Positions 21,201 through 31,209 of a stretch of DNA of 64,000 nt are shown here, piece after piece. The position numbers and the translations under genes are program-made. The notes under the pieces are model-generated. The model ran no database searches. It was not told the DNA's origin and saw nothing but the letters and a program-made list of their open reading frames with translations. This stretch comes from Antedon mediterranea (lineage: Eukaryota > Echinodermata > Crinoidea > Comatulida > Antedonidae), in the NCBI RefSeq assembly GCF_964355755.1, contig NC_092674.1, positions 29,810,001 to 29,874,000 of the forward strand, read 5' to 3'. Positions within the stretch are counted from its first letter, which is position 1; each line of letters begins with the position of its first letter.

Positions 21201-23671
21201 GCAATTATGCAGTTCTATTTCTATCTTTTGACAACAAATAAATAATACGTAAATATGTAGGGCACTGCAACCATTTGAGAATGTCATACATTTTTAGGCC
21301 ATTGCAAACACTTTGAAAGTGCTCTTGTCACGCTGCTGATATAACACCACCAAATAACTGTACATGTTACAAACAGCTTTTTACTCGAAATTGACTTCAG
21401 AACCAATTAATAAATTCAGAAATGTTGTGTAATTGATTGAATGGATTTGATGTTTCGCTACCAAAACACATCATCAAATTTAGGAAAGTATAGTTAATCG
21501 GAAATAATATTACTTTCAAGTTTAATTGCCACAAATAATCAAACGTAAAATGAAAGAAAGTCAACCAGGTGCTGGCAAATTTAGAGTATGTTTGAATTGA
21601 CAGCATATTAACAAATTCTTTGAAAAAATTCAAACATACTCTAATAGTAATACTATATATCTACTGAGCATATGCTAAAATATATTATAATATTCAAACA
21701 AACAACATTTAAAGAAAAAATTTTCTAATACCCTCAACATCTGGAATGTGTATATTGATATTCCTGTAATAGTATACACAAGACAGTAGAACAGTCTTGA
21801 TAGGATCCAGAGCTAGAGGGGGAGGGGGGAGGAGTTGGATGGGGAGGGGGGAGGAGTTGGATGGGGAGGGGGAGGAGTTGGATGGGGGGGGGGGGGGAGT
21901 TGGATGAGGGAGGAGCTCACTCACCCTTTTGACAGCGAAAATTAAATTTGAAAAAAACTGTTTGATATCAATTTTTGACAGAACATTTCATCATGTTTGC
22001 GCTTCCTTGTTTAAAAATCCTAGATCTGCCTCTGTCTTGTCTTTAAAGTAATTTCATATTAAAAACATTTTATAATTTGTATGTTTTGTCTACTTAGAAA
22101 ATCTTTATAAAACATTGACCTGTATTAAATGTATAAACAAAACTATTTGATACTCTTTAACAACTTTATGTTCTCACAATGCAAATGTGTTAACAGTAGA
22201 AAACATAGCAATAGGATATAAGTGCTATATGGCCTATTAAACAGTGTCTTGATGTTCATTCCATTGGGAACAAGGTACTTGCTGGGACGTTAAGAATTGT
22301 CAATCAGTTTAACAGCACAATTTAAGCAGACACATTAGTTTAAACTTAATATTTTTGTCTGAACATTTGTCTTTTAAAGTTGATCAAAACAAGTGATAAA
22401 TCATTGCGATGAGTGCTTATAATAGATGTTGGTTTTTTTTAAACGCTGAATGATAAATGCGATGTTTTAAATGAGGTAAACCTTGAGGATGTACAGTATG
22501 CCCTATTGACGACTAATTGGCAAGATTGGGACGTAAACAAAAACATATTTTGCGACAGAAACTGACCAATGATCGAATTCACGACGATGCTTTCAAGGTA
22601 ACTCAAATCAACGTTCATTCAAGGGTTATATTTATCATCACGTTCTCAAATGATTTAGGGAAAGATATTTGGAAAAGAACCAAATTAAACTTCACAAAGT
22701 TTAATTCATCAATTACTACAACAGCTATTTGTGAAAACTAAAAATAATTTAATTTCTAACTAAACCAATTTCAAGAAAAATGAAATTGATTTTGTAAATT
22801 GGTTTTTGAAATTTTTAATAGAAATGCAAATTTGTTTTTTAATGCATGTACGTTTATTAAAGTTTGTGATTGCTGTATAAATTTCAAGGTTAAACAAGTT
22901 ATAGTAACATAGTAAAATTTGTTGTTTTTGATATATGTCCGCTTTAGTCCATAATTAAATTCCTATTTCTAAGAAAAAATAAGACACAAATCTCATAATG
23001 CAATCACAAATTTCATTATAAATCGGTAAAAAGGAATGTGGAGAGTTGATAGTGTTTATGTACGATGCTTCATGTGAAGATTTGTGCAAGTTTCATTTTC
23101 ATACAAAAATTAATCAATAAATTGAATTTTTCTCTACAACTCATCTCGACGTATGGCCATCTAATACAAATCAGATTATAACTATCGTATTCACAAAATT
23201 AAACCAATTTATTTTTAGACAAGTATGAAGTTTCAAAAAGGGTGAAATGCTGGATGAGTTTGAATGTTTACACAAAACAAAACTAGTTCCATCTTGAAAC
23301 TCTACCCATGAGGCGCATTTTTAAGAGGAAAATAAAACTATAAAAACAGAATATCAAGCAGAGTTCTTACATTTTTGGAAATATAATATTTGGTTTATAT
23401 TATATCACCTAAAGTCTGAAGAAACTGACATAACATTAACGACGGACAAAAACGATAAAATTGTATATTGAGTATGGAGTACGGTATTAAACCTAGACAA
23501 GATCTCACCTGTGCAAAAACTGTGTCCACAAATCAAGATTCGTGGAACTGCTTTGCCGTTGCAGGAAAATCGGTGGTAACATATTGCACAATAGCGCCCT
23601 CTATGATCTTCGGTGTTTGAGTCTATACTTAGCGTACTAGTACTGATGTCGGACTTAGCTTGTGCCATCAT
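11472..23671 (-). CDS. RING, B-box, coiled-coil E3 ligase-like protein with C-terminal RanBP2 zinc finger (12 coding exons, 843 aa)
   Basis: Exons, 5' to 3': 23509-23671, 20651-20838, 17765-17914, 16059-16157, 15303-15439, 14818-14923, 14451-14586, 14108-14255, 13514-13803, 13001-13243, 12679-12775, 11472-12246. Every junction is GT/AG and phases agree throughout; the total is 2532 nt. Residues 28-74 form a C3HC4 RING (C28, C31, C48, H50, C53, C56, C71, C74) preceded by a short tail. Residues 121-153 form a B-box 2 (C121, H124, C133, C141, C144, H150, H153). Residues 165-260 are Lys/Glu/Arg-rich and probably coiled-coil. Residues 327-585 are Ser/Thr/Arg-rich and disordered. Residues 593-637 form a Cys/His module. 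Residues 820-837 are C-x2-C-x3-N-x6-C-x2-C, the RanBP2/NZF spacing. The order is tripartite-motif-like, so a ubiquitin E3 role is inferred; NZF fingers often bind ubiquitin. I do not recognise a specific orthologue. The start is ATG-ATG; no upstream in-frame stop exists within the exon, so a longer N terminus is possible. Confidence 0.85.
12455..12600. mobile_element. MITE family A, complete copy in intron 11
   Basis: This is the best-preserved copy. It begins TAAAGCTCTGTCTACACTAT, continues CAAACTAGTTTGACA, and ends with the inverse GTGTGGACAGAGCTTTA. Near-palindromic arms fold on each other around GACATCATCATGTC. It is about 146 bp with no coding capacity. It lies in the intron between exons 12679-12775 and 11472-12246. 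Confidence 0.75.
12888..12974. mobile_element. MITE family A, half copy in intron 10
   Basis: Only the right half is present (AAATATGGTAGTGATATCAC to GACAGAGCTTTA), ending 27 bp before exon 13001-13243. Confidence 0.6.
14306..14440. mobile_element. MITE family C copy filling most of intron 7
   Basis: This sequence, from AACCCTATCTCCTTAATAGG to GATGTCCCAAAGGAAGGGTT, matches the elements at about 50307-50530 and 55383-55568 (GTGTCC..GAATAGAGGTGTCCCAAAGGAGGGG). The intron spans 14256-14450, so about two thirds of it is this element, ending only 10 bp from the GTATAC donor. Confidence 0.55.
14818..16157 (-). CDS. Coding exons 4-6: coiled-coil region
   Basis: Exons 16059-16157 (ICKQLADEIMKEREKVTLSK), 15303-15439 (EEKSMREITHHFEMLRRKLY) and 14818-14923 (QLSDMIGRCDRLHASCQALI) are rich in Lys, Arg and Glu with heptad-like Leu/Ile spacing, as after B-boxes in TRIM proteins. 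Phases are 0, 2 and 0. Confidence 0.8.
15132..15280. mobile_element. MITE family A copy in intron 5
   Basis: It begins TTAAGCTCTGTCTACACTA and ends GATAGTGTAGACAGAGCTTTA. The internal CCAAATATGG/GTGCCC blocks are partly duplicated. It ends 22 bp before coding exon 5. Confidence 0.7.
16158..17764 (-). other. Intron 3 of the RING/B-box gene
   Basis: It is AT-rich, with a 27-bp direct repeat (CCCTTGGCTTCATATTGTTAG) at about 17135-17185. No further exon or RNA gene is seen. Confidence 0.5.
17765..17914 (-). CDS. Coding exon 3: B-box 2
   Basis: This 50-codon phase-0 exon holds the whole B-box: CNIHEREPKKVYC, then CIYCQVYGEHEGHEC. It ends EEGRQ at a GTGAGA donor; the acceptor is TTTTGTAG. A single-exon B-box is cleanly modular. 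Confidence 0.88.
17987..18070. mobile_element. MITE family A, truncated copy in intron 2
   Basis: Only the left arm remains (TAAAGCTCTGTCTACACCAT to GGACATGATGATGTCAT), followed by an ATA repeat. Confidence 0.6.
18100..20640 (-). other. Remainder of intron 2 of the RING/B-box gene
   Basis: This is 2.5 kb of AT-rich sequence with no recognisable exon, RNA gene or repeat family. Confidence 0.45.
20651..20838 (-). CDS. Coding exon 2: C-terminal half of the RING
   Basis: It completes the RING with ACLEKLIGK and VRCPSC, then a linker ERLAKNFAVLEILEGLEDTG. The acceptor TTTCTCGCAG and the donor GTAAGT are good. The intron sequence just upstream is part of an about 206-bp tandem duplication (20840-21120). 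Confidence 0.85.
20840..21150. repeat. About 206-bp tandem duplication with internal GTGACCATTAGT repeats
   Basis: GCGAGAAATAA..AATAATAACCTCTCAACTAG and the next 45 bp occur at about 20841-20912 and again at about 21046-21120. Between them lie degenerate units of GAGTGACCATTAGTTGGAA. The first copy directly abuts the acceptor of coding exon 2 and contributes its polypyrimidine tract. In the second copy the CAG of the acceptor is not preserved (ATG instead). Confidence 0.65.
21816..21913. repeat. G-rich minisatellite, about 21-bp unit
   Basis: Four to five units of GGGGAGGGGGGAGGAGTTGGAT-like sequence (written unit: GAGGAGTTGGATGGGGAGG). Clustered G tracts on the plus strand could form quadruplexes; the minus strand is C-rich in the direction of transcription of the host intron. 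Confidence 0.75.
23509..23671 (-). CDS. Coding exon 1: N-terminal half of the RING
   Basis: It encodes a Ser/Thr-rich tail and then GRYCAICYHRF and PRILICGHSFCT, ending in phase 1 at a GTGAGA donor. The start is taken at the double ATG (23669-23671). The exon probably extends upstream to an acceptor TTTTTTTAG at about 23714, making the rest of it 5' UTR. Confidence 0.8.
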
Positions 23672-23714
23672 TTCGATGCCACACAATTTGTATACTCTTC
23701 TATTCCACTTTTCT

Positions 23715-25602
23715 AAAAAAAATCAAACACAAATTTATAAATTATTTGAGGGATCTAAACATTCGTTTTTCGGATGATGGCAACGGCGGTGTGTAAATAA
23801 AAATCAAAAAGGTGGGGGTGAGTGATGCCATCTGATTTGAAGGTATCAGGGCTACTAAGAGTCATAGGTGGGATGAAGGTAATTTTAGAAACATCGAAAA
23901 TTGGGAAAAGAGCTGGTGAGACATAGAAACTCTCCTATTAGTCAAATTAAGAGGCCTAATCTATAGTAAGTTACTATATTTACACATTTTTCAGTATAAA
24001 TTTAGAGAGTTTAATTATTAAAAATGTGTTTACCGCAGACAAAGAGAGCGCGAATGCAACCTGATATCGCATATAATATTCAAAGCCAATAATAGCAATA
24101 TTAAGCCTATGTTGCAGCGAGTACAGCCTATTGAAAATCAAACCATACCTAAGGGCTTTATTAGTAATAGTTTAATACTATTACGCTAGGTCCTTTAGAA
24201 TTTATGGTTGGGTAAAATTAGTCTGTGATAATCTTGTACCAAATTGGAAACCTGACTGATTCTGATTTAAATACTAGATTTATTTGGTAATTGTATATAT
24301 TCAGCATCTTTTTACAGCAGATTCTGTCCTCATTCATATATTAGTTCTATATCAAGGCAAATCCTATAATACAGAATCACATATGTTTCATATGTGTTCC
24401 TGTATCATAGACAAATTAAGTTTATAAACATATTGTGTGAATAATAAACTGTAATAATATATTCATATGCATTCTATGCATCTCATAAAAAAAAATCCAG
24501 TGATTTTTGTTCCACAAAAAGATAAGTTGAACTACTTCGCAAAATTTATTATTAATATTACTGAATGAACTAAATCATTTTTTGGAGCGTTGAAATTGAC
24601 ACTCAATGCAAGATAAACAGAGAGTAAGAAGAGCTGTAATAAATAAAACTTCTACAGCGTTATGTAGTCTCATTTGATATACAATCTATGATAATAAATT
24701 TTGTTTATTACGTAAAGTAACTGTAGTTACCAATTCGAAAGCTACTCATATGAAGAATAATCTGCATGGGACCATTTGAGGGTTATAAAATGGACCACCG
24801 GGACTCTGGGCTTAAAATGTCCCCAGTCTACAACTCTCCTAGCCCAAAACTATCAGTGCTGTACTACACAATATATAGTAATACTGACAACATTTTGTAA
24901 ATGAGAGCCACCTAGCAACTGGAATTTTTTTTTGTAGCCCAGAGAGGTACAGTATTCAGAGCAAACCACACACTGTAACATTAAAATAAAACAGTGTGTT
25001 TAATAAGATGTTCTGTTGGGTTAAACACTTATTTTTCACTAGCCTGAACTAACAAGTGCTTTAGATTAACATTATGTTGGCTAGCCCTGAGCAATATTCA
25101 GACATGAGGCTACACGTTGTACTAATTTAAGCTCTGTAAAATGTAAATATAAACATTTTCATTAGACTTTTGATTTGTTATATTAAACAAAACACCAGAA
25201 AATATGAATCACATTTCTTAATCAAAGTACTTTTCCCAGAGCAGAGATTACTTTTGTTGCCACTAAATACTTAAAATAAATTGACTACAAAGATCAATGA
25301 AGGTACTTACTCAGTTTCATGCAAAACTGTCTCATTGTAAAGCTCTTATGAACAACTAACACAAGGGCAAGATAGAATGGAGAGTGTACATCACATTGGC
25401 CAACTTAACAGATTATTCTGTTTCTCTGCTTTGAACCAAATATAGTAGAGTGAAATCTGATTTGTTTCATCAGGGTGAGTGAAATGAATATGTAATTATG
25501 TAATTTCACTCTTCCTTGGTTTAATGTTCAGATAGATTAACAAACCAATAACTCAGGAAACACAACATTATTGGTCACCTCTAACTAAACATTTAATGTG
25601 AA
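23715..25602. other. Upstream of the RING/B-box coding start: intron or intergenic
   Basis: No coding frame recognised. It contains AT-rich unique sequence. A 5' UTR intron is likely here because the first coding exon appears to begin at a splice acceptor. Confidence 0.4.
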
Positions 25603-25733
25603 CTAAAGCTCTGTCAAACTAGTTTGAAAAAAAATAGTGTGATGTGCCCAAATATGGTAGTGATATACACAAATATGGTAGTGATATACACAAATATGGT
25701 AGTGATATACACAAATATGGTAGCTATATGCGT
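25603..25733. mobile_element. MITE family A copy with internal 21-bp tandem expansion
   Basis: The left end AAAGCTCTGTCAAACTAG is followed by GATGTGCCCAAATATGGTAG, then the CAAATATGGTAGTGATATAC unit repeated about four times. The right end is missing. Confidence 0.65.
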
Positions 25734-25842
25734 AAGCCACGCCAGTCTTACACCGTACATTCTACGTGTGAACGTACTCTAACAATGCTCCAAAAAATAT
25801 TTAAGAGAAAGTTTTCAAGCAAAGCTATACATATTATTAATA

Positions 25843-26020
25843 CAGTCAAGTCTCCTAATACAGAACTCTCCAAAAACCAGAAACTCTCCGAAAACAAGAC
25901 TTATTCTTAATGACCAAAAGGTCCCAAATTCCTGTTTACCATTAAAAACACATTCCGAATACAAAACTTTCCAGAAAACAAGACATATTTGGCCAACCCA
26001 AAGGTGTCCGGTATTGGGAA
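25843..26020. mobile_element. MITE family B, copy 4
   Basis: It runs from TACAGTCAAGTCTCCTAATAC to AAAGGTGTCCGGTATTGGGA (ends broken), with interior ACCATTAAAAACACATTCCG as in the 5471 copy. Confidence 0.6.
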
Positions 26021-26743
26021 ATATTGTAGGAAAACAAAATTGGCATATTATTTATGAGTAAACACAATCATGTTTTGATATGGCCAATAATTCAGTAACT
26101 CTTACATATAACAGTGACGTCATATGAATATTTATAAGGATGTAATTAATTACTTTAGGGTGAAACTTACAAAAATTATAATTTATTTAAACGTTTCTTA
26201 TGAAGTATGTTTCAACAAAGAACAGGTAATATCATTACCAACAGCAAGAGCATCCTGGTAATTTTGTATGTCTTGGGAATTTGGACAATTAAACCGTAAT
26301 CAATAGTATAACAATAGCAATGTTCTGTAAAATTGTACAACATTTTTAGAACTCTGACGACAGCAGCGATAAATTAAATTGTAATCTAGGCCCCGGAGAG
26401 GAATATTAATTTACATCAAGATAACACAAATTACTGACGTCATTTTATTGTGACCCTGATTGAGACCGAATATTATTTGGACATGATTCGCTATAAATAA
26501 ATGCCGGTAAAACCGTTTCCAATCCTGACTTGTTTCCGCACTAGGTTAGGCCAACAGTTAAATCTGGACAACAATGCACTACTGTACTTTAATAATGAGT
26601 CCATCTTTTCCATACAACATGAATGCATTTTAATGTATTTTGCCGATGGGCCTTGCATTCAATTATAAACAACCTTTAACGTAATCATTCTACACGACCT
26701 TCAAACTCATATTTTATTCATATTTTTTGTTCTAATAGTCTAG

Positions 26744-28331
26744 TTAAAGGGGGATTCTGGGTTTAAAATTGGTTTTAAATATCGTTTATTTATTAAATAA
26801 AAAATATTATAACAATATAGACATGTCAGAATGAAGAAGTAATAACGAGAAATTAAAAAAATTAAATTTCATATACATTTAGGGTAAATTCATGGAAAGT
26901 CTGTTTTTCAGCAGCTTAGGGAAGCTCATTAATATTCATGAGATATTCACAAAATCACGTCACCAGTGGATTCCAAACTCGCGACGTCATGTACGTTGTG
27001 TTTGTCAACTAATTTACATCTCTCTCCCCTGTCAAACGACGACCACCCGATCATTGTGAAATACATTTTTTGTAGATTTTCTGAGCTAGGCCTAAAGTGT
27101 AATAATAACAGTAGTAGCATATATTTATTTGACATTTAATGAAATACAAAATTTAGTACAGATACGGAGTCATAAATTATACTATTTTTATACCTCTATA
27201 GTACAGATCGTATTATCGGCTTCACGTACAATACTACTCTAGGCCTAGCCTAATAATAATATGGGCGAGAGCCATTCTGACTAGGGATTTCATGCCACGA
27301 TGGCTACGTTAAAACAATGGGGCCCATGGGCCTAGCTAGCCTACTACTAGACGATTGGCCCATAAATAACAAAACCCATCCTATCAACCAAACTCCTAAA
27401 CAATCTAAACCTAAAACGTTCTACAAAATCGGCTGTAAATATTGAAGCAAAACAAGGTCCGATCGCCGTCCACACGTATGGTGTCCCAATCGTCTAAGTA
27501 GGCCTAAAATAAAATAGGCTTAGTTTACTCTCCAAAAAAGCGGATACTCATGCATCAAGCAGGTAGACCAGGTAGTAGTAGGAAGGAGACCTAGCCGATC
27601 CGGCCCAGTTAAAAATTGAGCTAGCTAGTGTAGTAGACCCTATGCGAATTGATACTACCAGGCCTTTTACTATACGCTGCACTACACAAATATTCCAACT
27701 CTCTCATTCGAGCTATATTATCTATACCATTCCGGTAGGTCAAGTCGACCTTCAATCAAATACTGTACATCGTTCATGTTGTGATTATAGACGGGGTATA
27801 CTCGACCCGACCAGTTTGGTATTGTTGTATCTGCTTATCACGTGACGATGCCAGGCATGGGCCGGGCAGCAGAGAGAGCACGTGTATTTTCGTCTCGCTC
27901 GATCCTCAGCAGGAATGTACAGTATACGTTACGCTTCATTGATCTTGATTTTTCCCTAAGTCGGTGCGAAAATCGGCAAACGTAAAGTGCAAACATATCT
28001 AATTTTTCACTGTTTTGATGAATTTTCATAAAAAATTGACTTTATAAATGGGAAGACCGACTAAAATTACATCAGATAAGTATAATTTTACAAAAGTAAT
28101 TTATATGGTTTATGATAACGAGTCGTCGGAAGATGGACCATTTCACGAATTTCCTATTTTGTAACCACAGTGTGATTTTGCCGTAGCTGCACTTGTAATC
28201 TGGCCTGATTTCACAGCCTTCGTTCTGCTTCACTGGGCGCTTATATAAATTGAAACTTTTACCGTTCAAGAGACAAACAAATATATTTTACATTTTTTAC
28301 TATTCATTTTAAACCCGGAACCCCCCTTTAA
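26744..28331. mobile_element. 1.58 kb DNA transposon relic with TTAA target duplications
   Basis: TTAA occurs at 26744-26747 and 28328-28331. Inside are inverted ends AGGGGGATTCTGGGTTTAAA... and its near-complement ...TTTAAACCCGGAACCCCCCT (20 of 22 positions pair). TTAA duplications are typical of piggyBac and Kolobok elements. The interior has no intact transposase; one 65-codon minus-strand frame near 28072-28269 (CEIRPDYKCSYG) resembles nothing I recognise. It is non-autonomous. Confidence 0.65.
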
Positions 28332-28630
28332 ATGCAAACCTAAAGTTTGAATAAAAGATTAATATACTGAGAAAATGGGTGTTTCATATTAAAACACTCT
28401 AAACACAGTGCTGACCTTGTTTTTAGCCCACCATTTTGGTATAGGCCCACTGCCTGGGTACCGGCTCACTGCCTGGAATAAACTGACCCCTAGGTATAAG
28501 ATAAGGCCATATTCAAATTTACAGTATTTTTTAAGTAATCTTGGACACTCTTCAGTCAAAAATTTATTTTAGGAACTGTACAATAACTACGGAAAACGTC
28601 TTTCCAAAATGAATGTTAATATTACTTACC

Positions 28631-28800
28631 TTAATAAAACAAAATGGCACTACTAGTGGACAAAAATAGATCCGCACTGCTTTTGGCAACATTCAAATCT
28701 AAAAACACCGAGCTGGACTAGAAGAATTGACTTGCAGAAGTTACTCTCTGTTCTACACTGAATCTAACCACACTCTGTCTTAGTCTTCTGCTGACTTGAT
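28631..28800 (-). other. Possible 5' non-coding exon of the RING/B-box gene
   Basis: A good donor, TTAAG|GTAAGTAAT, is read on the minus strand at about 28626-28631. The only ATG frame upstream does not join coding exon 1 in phase, so it would be leader. This is a signal-only call, with no other support. Confidence 0.2.
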
Positions 28801-28869
28801 TAGACTGATGAGTTTAAACTGAATGCGATAGAAGCAAACCAATGATCCATCCTTCCCAAGATGCTCTCT

Positions 28870-30350
28870 GAGGAGGTAGATAACATTGTAGGATCAAGCT
28901 AAGATAAGGCTAAGTAGAGATCTTAACTTTTGGTCCAATTCCCCGAGGAAGATATTTTGGAAGTATGGTAGAGCAGATGGGAAGAACAAAAGATGTTTAG
29001 TTATTTATGGGACAGCTGGGAATTGTAGATAACTTTTTGATTTTAATGACACACATCTCAAAGATATAATTGAAAGCGTGCATGTTGCAAATTAAGTTTT
29101 AGAAGAAAAATTAACTACATTGGCCCTCAAAGGGAGTTTTGGAAATAAGCAGTCCTAAAAAAGAAATTAAAAGCTGCAACAATCAGATTCTGAACTTGGA
29201 ACAGATAACAAATGGGTCAAAAATTTTGGTTGGAAACAATGGTATTGTGATAAGAAAAATTATAATATTTTTAATATAACAACAAAATGTTTAATAACAA
29301 TAAAAGTGAAATGTTGTACATTTCACTTTTGTACACAAAGATAATAATACTTACATATTATGAAACAAATCAATTTAGAGACTTATTTCTTATAGTACTG
29401 TACTAAGAAAACGAGTCATCTCAAAATGCAGTAAATATTCAATTTCTGTAAAACAAAATGTTTAGAACAATAGAAAGTTAAGAGGATACAAGACAGATAA
29501 AAACAATTTCATCATATTCTGAGATTTTATACAAAGAACAAATAAAATAATATTGCATAAGAGTGAATGCTGGAGGTGTACTGTCCCAATACGAGTGGAC
29601 ATCAGAACAACTGGACATCAAAACAACTGGACATCAATACGACTGGACAGCAAGAATCTAAACCAAATGCATATAACAAAACAGTCAACAAAGTTTAAAA
29701 GCTTCAACAAACTCTTTTAAAAGTAAGTTTTAATGGTTTATATGAACAACTATTATATAAAAAATAAAATACAATAATTGTCATCTTCCAGGCTGTACTA
29801 CTTGGTCGAAAAGTTATCCACTTAAGGATTTGGCTCCATTAACTAACTGTTTACGGACCATTACCACGATCCATTCTCTTTCTTGGCACCCACTCTAAGC
29901 TGTTTTTATACATCTCTACTACTTGGTATGACCTGAAAATATCGGATAAATGTCTAAACTGTGACCGTGATTGGTTCGACCGATAAACTTTGTGGTCACC
30001 TCAATTTCCGAAATCCACTTAAGTTAGCTAACCACACATTTGCTATTACAATTTTCAAATCTTCAACACCATTTATTTCAAATAGTGCCTCATTTTTGTA
30101 GTTTTATGAGAGAAGAGCTTACGTCGGATATAGGATACAGGATTTAGACATTATACGTTACATATAATAGGTAGTCTCATGGGCTTTCTAAAGCAGTATT
30201 TATTGTGTTACACAATCATTAATGTATTGTTGCAGTTGAACTTGGTGCTATATTGGGGTCAGACTTGAAGAAGTTAGAAATTTTCTTTAAAATTAGCACA
30301 CAAATTAGTAGCAAACATATCATCATAATAAGTTTAAGAAACCTTGCTTT
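28870..30350. other. Gene-free interval
   Basis: It is AT-rich with the short 16-bp repeat noted separately. No coding or RNA signal. Confidence 0.45.
29595..29655. repeat. Short tandem repeat ACTGGACATCAAAACA (about 16 bp, four units)
   Basis: Units of GGACATCAGAACAACT and GGACATCAATACGACT vary at two or three positions. Confidence 0.6.
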
Positions 30351-30351
30351 G

Positions 30352-30548
30352 GTATGCCTCTATTGAGTGGACACACCCCTATTGAGGGGACACACCCCTA
30401 TTCAGAACCACACCCCTATTCAGAACCACACCCCATTCAGAACCACATCCCTATTCAGAACCACACCTCTATTTAAAACCACACCCATATTCAGATCCAC
30501 GCCCCTATTCAGAACCACACCCCTATTCAAAACCACACCCCTATTCAT
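30352..30548. repeat. Minisatellite CCCTATTCAGAACCACA (17-18 bp, about 10 units)
   Basis: The first units read CTATTGAGTGGACACACC and CTATTGAGGGGACACACC, matching the terminal part of MITE family C; later units change to CTATTCAGAACCACACC. Open frames across it on both strands are by-products of the period. Confidence 0.8.
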
Positions 30549-31071
30549 CCATTTTTTACTTTGTAGATTAGAATCTTTAGAATACAGTTTTTGTAAAAAC
30601 CGTTTGGATTTAATAAAAACAAATGACACATACTTTGTGCGTTTGTTGTAACATTGACTAGCTGTATATGACGCTTGCTATGAGTACAATAGAATGCTCG
30701 ATTAAATGAGATTTTGCTAATTACCTATCCCTTTAGTTTCAAACAGTAATAATGCGATGACAAAAATAAATTGCAATATCTCCCCAAGGATATCACATAG
30801 CAAACTACACTGACTGTAAGTTCATACCAGATACTGGGACATACTATACTACACACGTACAACTTTACACAGCCAATCAGAGGTGTTTATTCATCACGGA
30901 TAAAATGGTAAATGAATATTTAATGAGATGAATATAGAGCAGGGTATGGTTGAGAAAGTAGTTTAGGTTCAAGTGCTTAATTGAGGACACAGCAAAACCT
31001 AAGAGTTTAACAATGGTTCCAATATTAGGATGCTACAATATCAAATGGAATTTGCATTTAACCAATACGTG

Positions 31072-31200
31072 TATAGTCAACTTTCATAATACCAAATACC
31101 TTTGAGCTGGCCAAATATGTCTGGTTTTCTGGAAAGTCTGGAATTCGGAATGTTTTTAATGGTAAAAATGAATTTAGGACCTTTTGGGAAAGTTTCTGGT
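31072..31200. mobile_element. MITE family B, reversed, 3'-truncated copy
   Basis: It contains ATAGTCAACTTTCATAATAC, then GGCCAAATATGTCTGGTTTT and TTTTTAATGGTAAAAATGAA, the inverse order of the interior of the other copies. Confidence 0.5.
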
Positions 31201-31209
31201 AGTGGTACA

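Noticed and set aside
23715-28800. A longer N terminus for the RING/B-box protein from the 28.6 kb donor
   Set aside because: The only ATG frame there ends in phase 0, but the acceptor side needs one base fewer or more; phases do not match.
30367-30651. Open frames on both strands over CCCTATTCAGAACC repeats
   Set aside because: The frames follow from the repeat period and give HTPIQN-like monotony; not a protein.
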